A stretch of DNA of 64,000 nucleotides from contig NZ_CP025407.1 in the NCBI RefSeq assembly GCF_002847285.1, forward strand, positions 4,434,501-4,498,500. The letters are read 5' to 3'. A program made the translations under genes and the position numbers. Of this stretch, positions 50,844 to 59,055 are shown piece by piece (the first letter of the stretch is position 1; each line of letters starts with the position of its first letter). The notes beneath the pieces were generated by a model. It was given only the letters and a program-made list of their open reading frames with translations. It was not told the DNA's origin and did no database searches. The DNA is from Streptomyces sp. CMB-StM0423. GTDB taxonomy: Bacteria; Actinomycetota; Actinomycetes; Streptomycetales; Streptomycetaceae.

Positions 50844-51134
50844 TCAGGCCGCCGCCCCCTCCGGTCCGGCCCGTACGCCCGTCAGCCGCCTCTCCAGCGG
50901 CCGTATCGCCGCGCTCGCGACCAGTGCCAGGCAGCCGACCGCCACCCACGGCAGCACCCGCTCCACGCTGTACAGGAGCCCGAAGAGGCCCGGCGTGACC
51001 ATGTCCGCCGTCGCGAACGAGTACTGGAACGCCGCCAGATACGTGCCCCGCGCCCCCTCCGGCGCCGCGTCCGCGGAGAGCGCGTTGGAGGCCGGCCCGT
51101 GCAGCATCTCCGCGGCCGCCCAGAGCAGCATCAC
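50844..51134 (-). pseudogene. 5'-truncated MFS transporter remnant
   Basis: Only the last third of a transporter is present: LLWAAAEMLHGPASNALSADAAPEGARG, YLAAFQYSFATADMVTPGLFG and LPWVAVGCLALVASAAIRPLE, which fits helices 10-12. The frame remains open to about 51170 (ALDCYLALVMLL) but no start or earlier helices exist; the methyltransferase promoter begins there. A deletion has removed the 5' part. Confidence 0.65.
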
Positions 51135-51223
51135 CAGCGCCAGATAGCAGTCGAGTGCAACGTTGTAACCCCGTCGTCCGGCGAAGTCAATACGCTGTGC
51201 CGCGCCCGGCTAGCGTGTGCCGT

Positions 51224-51871
51224 ATGGGAGTCATGGACGCGCTCGACCGCTTCAACCGGCGCCATCCCTGGAGCCACAACGACCACTACGGCCCGTGGAT
51301 CGCCCGGCGGGTCGCCGGGGCGGGGGCGCGGGACGTGCTGGACGTCGGGTGCGGGGCGGGGAATCTGGTGGCGCTGCTGCGGCGGCACGCGGGTGCCGTG
51401 ACCGGGCTGGAACCCGATGCCGGGCTTGCCGCCGTCGCGGCCCGGCGGTTCGCCGGCGATCCGGCGGTCACCGTCGTACGGACCGACTTCGCCGGCCGCG
51501 AACCGGGGCGGCGCTGGGACGCCGTCACGCTCGTCGCCGTACTGCACCACATGCCGCTGGTGCCCACGCTGCGCGAGCTGCGCGACTGCCTCGCGCCGGG
51601 CGGGCGGCTCGTCGTCGTCGGGTGCTACCGCGAGGCCGGCGCCGCCGACCTCGTCGCCGCCCTGCCGGCGGCGGTCGCGAACCCGCTCGTCGGGCTGGCC
51701 AAGCACCCGGCCCGCGCGGAGGCCGTACCCGTCCACATGACCGCGCCCACCGCAGAGCCCGGGGAGACCCTGGCCCAGATCCGGGCCGCCGCGGCGGCGG
51801 AGCTGCCGGGCGCACGGATACGCCGCCGCCTGTTCTGGCGCTACAGCCTCGTCTACGACGCCCCGGCCTGA
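51224..51871 (+). CDS. Class I SAM-dependent methyltransferase
   Basis: 215 residues from ATG 51224 (MGVMDALDRFNRRHPWSHN); a TAGCGT -10-like box 13 bp upstream suggests a nearly leaderless mRNA. Motif I is VLDVGCGAGNLVALL, the strand-2 acidic residue is in GLEPD, motif IV is WDAVTLVAVLHHMP and the post-motif is CLAPGGRLVVVGCY. The N-terminal HNDHYGPWIARRV pattern is typical of streptomycete small-molecule methyltransferases. Substrate unknown. Confidence 0.88.
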   Translation: MGVMDALDRFNRRHPWSHNDHYGPWIARRVAGAGARDVLDVGCGAGNLVALLRRHAGAVTGLEPDAGLAAVAARRFAGDPAVTVVRTDFAGREPGRRWDAVTLVAVLHHMPLVPTLRELRDCLAPGGRLVVVGCYREAGAADLVAALPAAVANPLVGLAKHPARAEAVPVHMTAPTAEPGETLAQIRAAAAAELPGARIRRRLFWRYSLVYDAPA

Positions 51872-51911
51872 CGCCCGGCCCGTGCCCCGGTGCCCCGGCC
51901 TGACCGGCCGC

Positions 51912-52085
51912 CTACTCCGTCCACCCCGCCGTCGCCGCCGCGCGCTCCTCCCACTGCCGTACGCCGGGACCGCCCGGCTCCCACCGCTCGCAGAAGCCCC
52001 GCATCTCCGCGCACTTCGCGAGTACGAGCGGAGCCTGCCCGCCGGCCGGCAACTCCTGGTCCGGCACGCCCGCCACCTGGCCCAC
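51912..52085 (-). CDS. Possible small hypothetical protein
   Basis: 57 residues from GTG 52085 (VGQVAGVPDQELPAGGQ) ending ERWEPGGPGVRQWEERAAAT then AGWTE. Composition is more protein-like than the other frames of this 295-bp gap, but no ribosome-binding site is well placed and no family is recognised. Otherwise the gap shows nothing. Confidence 0.25.
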   Translation of the reverse strand: MGQVAGVPDQELPAGGQAPLVLAKCAEMRGFCERWEPGGPGVRQWEERAAATAGWTE

Positions 52086-52166
52086 CCTTCCGCCCGGGCA
52101 CCGGCCCGGCGCCCGCGCGGCGATATTCGCTTGCGTGTCCGGTCGCAGAGCCGCATCGTGTGTACG

Positions 52167-52730
52167 GTGAGTGACGACGAAGCACCCCAGCGGTGGACCG
52201 AGGCCAGCGTCTACCCCGACATGTGGGCAGACCCCGACAAGGACCCCCGCAACAACGACTTCAGTCCCGACGGCGAGTTGGCCACGCTGCAGGACTTCCT
52301 GGTCAACTACCGGCTCACGCTGCAGTTGAAGTGCGAGGGGCTGTCCGCCGAGCAGTTGGCGCGCCGATCCGTGCCGCCGTCGACCATGTCGCTGCTCGGG
52401 CTCATACGCCACCTCGCCGAGGTGGAGCGGGACTGGCGCAACTGGGTCGTGCCGGAGAACCCCGCCCCCAAGATCTACGGCGAGCGCGACGCCGACTTCC
52501 ACGGCGCCGCCGCCGACCAGGCGCTCGTCGACGCGGCCTTCGCCGACCTCGCCCGCGAGCAGGCGGAGTGCGACGCGGTGCTGGCCGCGTACACCGACCT
52601 GGGCGCCCGGCTGCCCAAGGACGACACGTCGGTGCGCGAGCTGTGGGTGCACCGGGTGGAGGAGTACGCGCGGCACTGCGGCCACGCGGACCTGCTGCGC
52701 GAGTGCGTCGACGGCCGGGTGGGGCAGTAG
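52167..52730 (+). CDS. DinB-family (DUF664) protein
   Basis: 187 residues from GTG 52167 (VSDDEAPQRWTEASVYPDMW). The DinB four-helix fold is indicated by LQDFLVNYRLTLQLKCEGLSAEQLARRSV, LLGLIRHLAEVERDWRNWV (first metal His) and VHRVEEYARHCGHADLLRE (two more His). Related proteins are metal-dependent thiol transferases using mycothiol in actinobacteria. The exact substrate is unknown. Confidence 0.88.
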   Translation: MSDDEAPQRWTEASVYPDMWADPDKDPRNNDFSPDGELATLQDFLVNYRLTLQLKCEGLSAEQLARRSVPPSTMSLLGLIRHLAEVERDWRNWVVPENPAPKIYGERDADFHGAAADQALVDAAFADLAREQAECDAVLAAYTDLGARLPKDDTSVRELWVHRVEEYARHCGHADLLRECVDGRVGQ

Positions 52731-52838
52731 CGGCGCACAGTAACTGAAGGGGCGTACCGAGGCGAGGCAACCCGGCGCTGACCTCATCGCGTTCGACGAG
52801 TGTGCGACGTGAAGTGGGGACCGGATGGCAGGCGCAGG

Positions 52839-53378
52839 ATGCTGAGACGGGGCGCGGCCCAGCCGCCGGGATTCGAGGAGTTCGTGGCGGCCCGCGGGCC
52901 GCGGCTGCTCCGCGTGGCCTGGCTGCTCACCGGGGACGCCCAGCTCGCCGAGGACCTGCTGCAGACCGTGCTGGCCAAGGTGTGGCCGAAGTGGGAGCAG
53001 ATAGCCGACGGCAGCCCCGAGGCGTACGTCCGTACCGCCATGGTGCACACCAACATCTCCTGGTGGCGCCGCCACTGGTGGGGCGAGGTGCCGCACGGCG
53101 AGCTGCCCGACACGGCAGCCACCGCCGACGCCTTCGCGCAGGTGGACCTGGAGCAGTCGCTCGCCGCCGCGATACGGCGCCTGCCCCCGCGGCAGCGCGC
53201 GGTGGTCGTCCTGCGCTACTTCGAGGACCTGAGCGTCCAGGACACCGCGGCGACCCTCGGCTGCGCGACGGGCACCGTCAAGAGCCAGTCCGCCAAGGCG
53301 CTGCGCACGCTGCGCGGCCTGCTGCCCGAGGCCGAGCTGGTGGAGGGCGGTGAGTCCGGTGGCCGGGAACGCGGCTGA
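52839..53378 (+). CDS. SigE-family RNA polymerase sigma factor (ECF type)
   Basis: 179 residues with ATG 52839 (MLRRGAAQPPGFEEFV) as the most plausible start; GTG 52800 or 52809 are alternatives because no ribosome-binding site is decisive. Region 2 is FEEFVAARGPRLLRVAWLLTGDAQLAEDLLQTVLAKVW and region 4 is LPPRQRAVVVLRYFEDLSVQDTAATLGCATGTVKSQSAKAL, both typical of the SigE group. The next gene overlaps its end by 29 bp and encodes a membrane protein, as with the sigma gene at 34122. Confidence 0.9.
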   Translation: MLRRGAAQPPGFEEFVAARGPRLLRVAWLLTGDAQLAEDLLQTVLAKVWPKWEQIADGSPEAYVRTAMVHTNISWWRRHWWGEVPHGELPDTAATADAFAQVDLEQSLAAAIRRLPPRQRAVVVLRYFEDLSVQDTAATLGCATGTVKSQSAKALRTLRGLLPEAELVEGGESGGRERG

Positions 53379-54156
53379 GACGGCGGGGCCGGGCGAGCCG
53401 GCCGCGTCGGTGGAACTCCTGGAGTCCGCCGAGGAGGAGCGCGCGTTGCGCGCACTGCTGGAGCGCGCCGTTCCGCGGCCCGCCGCGCCCGCCGAGCGGA
53501 TGGAGCGGATACGGGGACGGGCGCTGCGGCGCCGCCGCCGGCGGCACGCGGTGTGGGGTGCGACGGCGACGGTCGCGGCCGTGGGCGTACTCCTGCCCCA
53601 AGCGCTCCCCGCCACCGACACGCCGCCCCGCCCCGGGTCTCCCGCCGCGGGCGCCGGGACGCCGGCACAGCGGGACGCCGAGACGCGGCTGGCGGAGCTG
53701 TCCGACCTCACGCTGAAGGTGCCCGCGGGCTGGAGCAGCCGCACGGTGCGTACGGACTCGCCGAAGGGGGAGTACGTCGGCTACGTCGCGAGCCTGTCCC
53801 TCAGCCCCTCCCCCGAGCCCTGCCCCACCGGCGCGGACGGCACCTGCACCACCCCGCCGCGCGAACTGCCCCGCCGCGGCACGCTGATCACGCTGCAACT
53901 GCTCTACGGGCCGAAGGAACCCGACCCCGGCCTGCGGACCCGCGAAGTGGGCAAGGCGTGCGTCGTCGCGGGCGGCACCGAGGAGCTGTGGGCCGTCCGC
54001 AGCCCGGCGGGCGCGGCGGAGGGAGTCCAGGTCCTGGCCACGGTCTGCCTCGCCACCCCGGCGAACGGAGACGTCGCCGAGGCCAGCACCGTCCTCGGCT
54101 CGATGCGCTTCGACCCCGCGGGACAACCCCGTCAACCGGAGCGGACCGACCGCTGA
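53350..54156 (+). CDS. Membrane protein of the sigma locus
   Basis: 268 residues from GTG 53350 (VSPVAGNAAETAGPG). A cytoplasmic N-terminus with a short helix (ESAEEERALRALLERAVPRP) leads to a basic stop (RGRALRRRRRRHA) and one helix (VWGATATVAAVGVLLPQALPA). The extracytoplasmic part is a beta-rich domain with four Cys (ALPEPCPTGADGTCTT region; KACVVAGG; ATVCLATP). No zinc anti-sigma motif is seen. It probably partners with the sigma factor, and overlaps the L,D-transpeptidase start by 1 bp (TGATG). Confidence 0.7.
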   Translation: MSPVAGNAAETAGPGEPAASVELLESAEEERALRALLERAVPRPAAPAERMERIRGRALRRRRRRHAVWGATATVAAVGVLLPQALPATDTPPRPGSPAAGAGTPAQRDAETRLAELSDLTLKVPAGWSSRTVRTDSPKGEYVGYVASLSLSPSPEPCPTGADGTCTTPPRELPRRGTLITLQLLYGPKEPDPGLRTREVGKACVVAGGTEELWAVRSPAGAAEGVQVLATVCLATPANGDVAEASTVLGSMRFDPAGQPRQPERTDR

Positions 54157-54902
54157 TGCTGCCCCGACGCCGGATGCTGTACGCGGTCGGACTCCCCCTG
54201 CTCGCGGCGGCGGGTTGCACGGACGCGGCCTCGCCCCGTACGGACGACGCGCCGCCGCCCGCCCCCGCGCCGACGCCGACCCGCTCGCCTGTCACGGCAG
54301 CTCCCGCCCGACTGCCGCGGGACATACCGGGGCTGGGGCCGCGCATCCGCGCCCGGGTCCCCGCCGGCGCGCAGCAGGCCCTCGTCGTCACCGGCACCAG
54401 CCGCCGTTCGTCCGACTCCGGCGCCGTACTCTACGAACGCGGCCCCGACGGCTGGCGTGCCGGACCCGCCTGGTCCGCCCACAACGCCCTCCGCGGCTGG
54501 ACCCACCACCACACCGCCGGCGATCTCCGCACCCCGGCCGGCGTCTACGGCCTCACCGACGCCGGCGGCCTGGACCCCGACCCCGGCACGAGGCTCCCGT
54601 ACGACCACGGCCCCGCCTTCACCGCCACGGGCCGCGGCTACGAGGGCGAACCCCTCGCCGGCTCCTTCGACTACGTCGTGGCGATCAACTACAACCGCAA
54701 ACCCGGCACCACCCCGCTCGACTGGACCCGACCCCTGGGCGACGGCCGCGGCGGCGGCATCTGGGTCCACGTCGACCACGGCGGCCCGACGAGCGGCTGC
54801 GTATCGCTGGCCAAACCCCACATGCGCACCCTGCTGCGCAGCCTGGACCCGCGGAAGCACCCGGTGGCGGTGATGGGCCCGGAGAACTGGCTCGCCCGCT
54901 GA
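54156..54902 (+). CDS. L,D-transpeptidase (YkuD-like) lipoprotein
   Basis: 248 residues from ATG 54156. A lipoprotein signal MLPRRRMLYAVGLPLLAAAGC ends at Cys21 (lipobox LAAAGC pattern). The catalytic domain has the YkuD signature HVDHGGPTSGCVSLAKPHM, with His, Ser-Gly-Cys and the nucleophilic Cys intact. In place of the usual Arg the motif has a Leu-Ala-Lys continuation. These enzymes form 3-3 peptidoglycan cross-links or act as carboxypeptidases at the outer face of the membrane. It is third in the sigma operon, suggesting the sigma factor responds to envelope stress. Confidence 0.85.
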   Translation: MLPRRRMLYAVGLPLLAAAGCTDAASPRTDDAPPPAPAPTPTRSPVTAAPARLPRDIPGLGPRIRARVPAGAQQALVVTGTSRRSSDSGAVLYERGPDGWRAGPAWSAHNALRGWTHHHTAGDLRTPAGVYGLTDAGGLDPDPGTRLPYDHGPAFTATGRGYEGEPLAGSFDYVVAINYNRKPGTTPLDWTRPLGDGRGGGIWVHVDHGGPTSGCVSLAKPHMRTLLRSLDPRKHPVAVMGPENWLAR

Positions 54903-55015
54903 CGCAGGTGCCGCCGCCTGACCGGGCCGCCGTGCTTTCCACCGCCGCCGTCGCCGTCGCCGCCGTCCCGGACTCCGCTGTCAGTGACCCGCGTTACTCT
55001 TCGGAGTCGTACCAA

Positions 55016-55055
55016 CTCGCTACGGTGTGCAGGGGCTCGCTACGGTGTGCAGGGG
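55016..55055 (+). repeat. Tandem 20-bp duplication in the promoter of the NB-ARC gene
   Basis: CTCGCTACGGTGTGCAGGGG occurs twice without a gap (55016-55035, 55036-55055), 13 bp before the ATG at 55068. Each copy holds a TACGGT -10-like element, so the promoter itself may be duplicated. Confidence 0.6.
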
Positions 55056-55067
55056 GAGGGGTGTGTG

Positions 55068-57200
55068 ATGACGGATCCGGTGTCGTTGGCCGCGATCTCC
55101 GGGGTGCTCGGCGCGATCGGCATGGGGATGGCCAACGAGGTGGGCCGGTCCGCGTGGGAGACCACCGGGGCGCTGGTGCGCAGGGCCGCCGGGCGCGAGG
55201 TGCGGGCGCCGGGGCGGGCCGCGGAGGTGGAGCGGGTGGCCGCGCTGCTGCGGGAGGGGGCCGCGCGCGATCCCGAACTCGCGCGGATGTGGGAGCGGTT
55301 CGCCTCGACCCTGCCGGCCGGCTCCGGCCCCGGCTCCGCGGGTGCGCCCCGACTGCCCGCCGCGACGCGGCACTTCACCGACCGCCGCCCCGCATTACGG
55401 CTGCTCGACCGTGAGGCGGACCGCAAGTTCGACGGCCGCCCGCGGGTGGCGCTGCTGCACGGCCCCGAGGGCATCGGGACCACCGCCACGGCGCTGTACT
55501 GGGGCAGCCGGCGGGCAGAGGACTTCCCCGACGGGCAGGTGCACGTCGATCTGCACGGCTGGTCGTCGCAGAGCGCCCTCGGCCCCGCCGTGGTCGCCGG
55601 CCGTCTGCTGCGCGAGCTGGGGTTGCCGGCGGAGGAGACGCCGCACGGCGCGGACGGGCGGCTGGACCTGTGGCGGCGGCTCGTCGCCGAGCTGCGGCTG
55701 CTGGTCGTCCTCGACCACGCGTACTCCGCGGCTCAGGTGCGCCCGCTGCTGACCTCCGCGCCCGGGGTGTTCACGCTCGTGACGGCCCGCCATCCGCTGC
55801 CGGGACTGGACGCGGTGCCCGTGGCGCTGGGGCCGCTGGCGGCGAAGGACGCCCGGCGGCTGCTCACGCACTTCGCCGGGTCGCAAGCCGTGGCCGCGGC
55901 GCCGGACATGGCGAAGAACCTGCTGGTGCGCTGCGCGGGGTCGCCGTACGCGCTGCGTACGGCGGCGCCGCTGCTGTCGGTGCACGGCGATACGGGGCGG
56001 GGTGCCGCGGATGCGGCCGGGCCCGTCGCCGCGCTGACCGAGTCCGCCTACCGCGCGCTCGACGCCGACGCCGCCCGGCTGTACCGGCTGCTGGCCCTAC
56101 GGGACTGGCCCCACGTCGACGCCAGGACCGCCGCCTGGGCGACGCAGCAGGCCCCGGACCCCGACCCGGCTCCCTGCGCGGCCCTCCTCGGCCTCCTCGC
56201 CGACCGCGGTCTGCTGGAGCCCGCCGGCACCGAGCGCTACCGCTTCCGTCCCGCCGTACGCCGCCACGCCGAGCTGCTCGCCCGGCACGAGGACGGCCTG
56301 CACGCCTGCGCCGAGTCGGTCGCCCGTGTCGTCCGCGGCTACGCCGACCTCGCCGAGGACGCCGCCCACCAGGCGCTGCCGGAGAGCTGGCGCGTACCGC
56401 AGCCGTCGAGGCCCGGTCCGCCGCTGGGCAGGGCCGGGGCCCTCGGCACCCTGGTGCGGGAGGCGGCGAACGTCTTCGAGGCAGTCCAGGCCGCCGCGGA
56501 CGCCGGCGACCGGACCGCGGCCGTACGCCTCGCGCGCGCCCTCTGGCCGCTGCAGCTCAAGGCCGGCCGGCACGCGGAGGCCGTCCCCGCGCTCCGCACG
56601 GCGCTGCGCCTCCCGTCACCGGAGAGCGAGCGCGCCACCGGCCTCCGCGACCGCGCGGCCCTCCGCGTCCAACTGGCCATGAGCCTGACGGAGCTGGGCG
56701 AACACGCCGAGGCCGAGGCCGAGTTCCGGGCCGCCGCCGAGGACGAGCGGACGGCGGGCCACATACGCGGGCACGCCTCCGCGGTCGAGGCGCTGGGCCT
56801 GCTGCGGCTGCGGCAGTGGGCGGGTCCCGGGGCGCTGGCCCTCTTCGACCGGGCGGACACGCTGTACGGGACCATTGCCCCCGGCGAGGAAGGCCACGCC
56901 GACCTGCGCCGTGCCCGGCCGCTCCTCGTGCGCCACCGCGGGCGCGCGCTGCGCGTCGACGGCCGTTTCGAGGAGGCGATAGCCCTGCTGCGTACGGCCG
57001 TCGGGTCCTTCGAGGAGATCGGCGACGACTACAACCGCGCCCGCGCCCTCACGGACCTTGCCGAGACCCACGTGCTCGCCGCCGCGCCCGCCGCGGCCCT
57101 GCCGCTGATCGACGAGGCCATCGCCCTGCTCGACGCGCAGCAGGCCGAGCACCCGCTGGCCTACGCGCGGTCCGTACGGGCGCGTTGCGTCACGCCCTGA
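55068..57200 (+). CDS. STAND-type NB-ARC/TPR protein with a degenerate Walker A
   Basis: 710 residues from ATG 55068 behind GGGGGAGGGG. An N-terminal helical region (MTDPVSLAAISGVLGAIGMGMANEVGRSAWE) may contact membrane or partners. The NTPase part has VALLHGPEGIGTTATALYW where the P-loop Lys is replaced by Thr (GxxGxGTT), a Walker B-like LRLLVVLDHA, and later winged-helix-like segments. C-terminal TPR-like helices follow (AEAEAEFRAAAEDERTAGHIRGHASAVEALGLL). STAND proteins act as molecular switches in signalling and defence. The altered P-loop may mean weak or no nucleotide hydrolysis. It ends convergently with the GT-B-like gene, overlapping by 11 bp. Confidence 0.75.
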   Translation: MTDPVSLAAISGVLGAIGMGMANEVGRSAWETTGALVRRAAGREVRAPGRAAEVERVAALLREGAARDPELARMWERFASTLPAGSGPGSAGAPRLPAATRHFTDRRPALRLLDREADRKFDGRPRVALLHGPEGIGTTATALYWGSRRAEDFPDGQVHVDLHGWSSQSALGPAVVAGRLLRELGLPAEETPHGADGRLDLWRRLVAELRLLVVLDHAYSAAQVRPLLTSAPGVFTLVTARHPLPGLDAVPVALGPLAAKDARRLLTHFAGSQAVAAAPDMAKNLLVRCAGSPYALRTAAPLLSVHGDTGRGAADAAGPVAALTESAYRALDADAARLYRLLALRDWPHVDARTAAWATQQAPDPDPAPCAALLGLLADRGLLEPAGTERYRFRPAVRRHAELLARHEDGLHACAESVARVVRGYADLAEDAAHQALPESWRVPQPSRPGPPLGRAGALGTLVREAANVFEAVQAAADAGDRTAAVRLARALWPLQLKAGRHAEAVPALRTALRLPSPESERATGLRDRAALRVQLAMSLTELGEHAEAEAEFRAAAEDERTAGHIRGHASAVEALGLLRLRQWAGPGALALFDRADTLYGTIAPGEEGHADLRRARPLLVRHRGRALRVDGRFEEAIALLRTAVGSFEEIGDDYNRARALTDLAETHVLAAAPAAALPLIDEAIALLDAQQAEHPLAYARSVRARCVTP

Positions 57201-58962
57201 GCGGGGCGACGGTCACGCGGTGCTCGCGCGCGCCGGTACGGACCAGCAGGCCGTGCTCGGCGAGGGCGGCCGCGCTCCGGCCCGCCGCCAGCCAGGCGTG
57301 CAGGGCGGAGGCGTACGCCGCGGGGTCGGCGTCGGCCGCGCCCGGGACGGCGGTGAGCGCGAGCGCGTCGCCGCCGCGGGTGCGGACCGTGCAGTCGCCG
57401 GGTCCCGTGACGTACGCGGCGAGGGCGCAGTGCGCGTACCGCCGCAGGATCTCCGCGCACCAGTCGGCGGGTGCGCCGAAGCGCGGGTCGTCGGGGGCGC
57501 CGTGGCGGAGGATCACGTCGGCCAGGTCGAGGCGGCCGGGGTCGCGGGTGTCCTCGGGCACGGCGGTGTGCGCGGAGGTGTGCACGGCGGTGGGCACGGC
57601 GGCGTCGCCACCGGGCTCGTACGCCGGATCGGCCCAGCGGCGCAGCACGACCGCGCCCGGGCCCGCCCCGGCGGGCAGCCGGGTCAGCACCCGCATCGGG
57701 GAGCTGCGGCGGACCGGTTCGTACGCGGGCAGCGGCAGCGGTTCCAGCAGCGCCGGCCGCTCGGGCTCGGGCAGTTCCATCAGCCCGTAGAACAACTCCC
57801 GCAGCCGGCCCGCCGACTCCCCGGGCACCGACGAGGTGAACCGTGCCGGACCCGGCTGCGGCCGGTGGCCGGCGATCAGCGCGTCGAGCTGCGCGGGCAG
57901 CGGCGCGAACGGGTCCAGCCGCGGCGAGTCCGCGAGGAAGCCGGCCAGCGGCGCCCGCGGGTCGACGTGTGCGAGCGGAGCCGCCGCCAGCGCCACGGGC
58001 ACGCCGAGGGCCGCGGCGTAGTACGTGACGGCCCCGTGGTCGCCGATCACCGCGTCCGCCGCGAGCAGCGCCTGCCGCCAGCCGCCCAGCGGATCGACGA
58101 GCGCGAGCCCGCTGCGCCTGGCCCCGTCGAGCCAGGCCCGCACCTGCCCGGGGCCGTGGCCCTGCCAGATGTTGGGGTGCAGGACGGCCGCCACCCGGTA
58201 CTCGTCGGCGGCCAACTCGCCCGTCAGCCGCGGCAGCAGGGCCGGCAGCACATCACCCGCGCCGCCGTCGCCGAAGAGGCCCTCGGGGTTCCACGTGGCG
58301 GACAGCACGACGAGCCGCTGCCCGTCGCGTACGCCCAGCGCCCGCCGGAACCGGTCCCGGTGCCCGCGGGCGGCGAGCATCCGGTCGAAGCACGGATCCC
58401 CGGCGAGCACCGCGGCCCCGGCCGCCTCGGGGCACGACTCCCGCAGGCGTTCCGCCTGCTCGGGGTGCGAGAGCACGAACGCGTCGGCCACGGGCCGCCC
58501 GTCCTCCAGCAGCCACTCCGGCGCCAGCCCGAAGACGGGAGCCCGGCGTCCGGCGTCCGGCGACCGGCGACCGGCGACCGGCGACCTGAGCCTCTTAGTA
58601 TATCCAACGCCATGCGACAGAACTGCCAATTTGCCGTGCAATGCAGCTATTTGACCACCCAGGCTTGCGGAGACGGCCAGGTCGACGGGCGTACGCACCG
58701 CCTGCTCCCACGGCAGCACCGGCACCCCCACCGCCGCCAGCAGCTCGCCGACGCCGCCCTGAAACGGCGAAGAACCCGTGCACGTCGCCAGCATCTGCAC
58801 CCGCAGATCGTCGTCGAAGAGCGGCATCACGTCCAGCAGCCGGGTGGCCGACGTCACGTTGTGCACGACGAACAGCACCCGCCGGCAGCGCCCCCGCGAA
58901 GCCCACCGCCGAGCCCCTTCCCCCACCGGAACCCGTACCCAGCCCGCCCGCGCCTCCGTCAT
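57190..58962 (-). CDS. GT-B-like protein with an internal heptamer repeat
   Basis: 590 residues from ATG 58962 (MTEARAGWVRVPVGEGARR). The Rossmann-like halves begin CRRVLFVVHNVTSATRLLDVMP and, in the second half, RLVVLSATWNPEGLFGDGG, VAAVLHPNIWQGHGPGQVRAWL and AVIGDHGAVTYYAAALGVPVAL. These resemble the C-terminal half of CDP-glycerol glycerophosphotransferase or UDP-GlcNAc epimerase-like GT-B folds. No membrane helix is present. Two oddities lie close together: six 7-bp repeats (58543-58584), which expand the loop SPVAGRRSPDAGRRAP, and an AT-rich rare-codon stretch just upstream in the protein. The exact reaction is not assigned. Confidence 0.55.
   Translation of the reverse strand: MTEARAGWVRVPVGEGARRWASRGRCRRVLFVVHNVTSATRLLDVMPLFDDDLRVQMLATCTGSSPFQGGVGELLAAVGVPVLPWEQAVRTPVDLAVSASLGGQIAALHGKLAVLSHGVGYTKRLRSPVAGRRSPDAGRRAPVFGLAPEWLLEDGRPVADAFVLSHPEQAERLRESCPEAAGAAVLAGDPCFDRMLAARGHRDRFRRALGVRDGQRLVVLSATWNPEGLFGDGGAGDVLPALLPRLTGELAADEYRVAAVLHPNIWQGHGPGQVRAWLDGARRSGLALVDPLGGWRQALLAADAVIGDHGAVTYYAAALGVPVALAAAPLAHVDPRAPLAGFLADSPRLDPFAPLPAQLDALIAGHRPQPGPARFTSSVPGESAGRLRELFYGLMELPEPERPALLEPLPLPAYEPVRRSSPMRVLTRLPAGAGPGAVVLRRWADPAYEPGGDAAVPTAVHTSAHTAVPEDTRDPGRLDLADVILRHGAPDDPRFGAPADWCAEILRRYAHCALAAYVTGPGDCTVRTRGGDALALTAVPGAADADPAAYASALHAWLAAGRSAAALAEHGLLVRTGAREHRVTVAPLRA
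58543..58584 (-). repeat. Six tandem heptamers inside the coding region of the GT-B-like gene
   Basis: CCGGCGT twice then CCGGCGA four times (plus strand), 42 bp in all. Six copies keep the frame; any change not a multiple of three units would shift it. Confidence 0.8.
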
Positions 58963-59055
58963 CCAGCCCCCCACGGCCTCACCGCCACCCCGGCGTGAAC
59001 CCGCCACCCTAGACGGTGCGGTGCGGCACCGGCAGACGACGGCTAGCCTGCGGGG

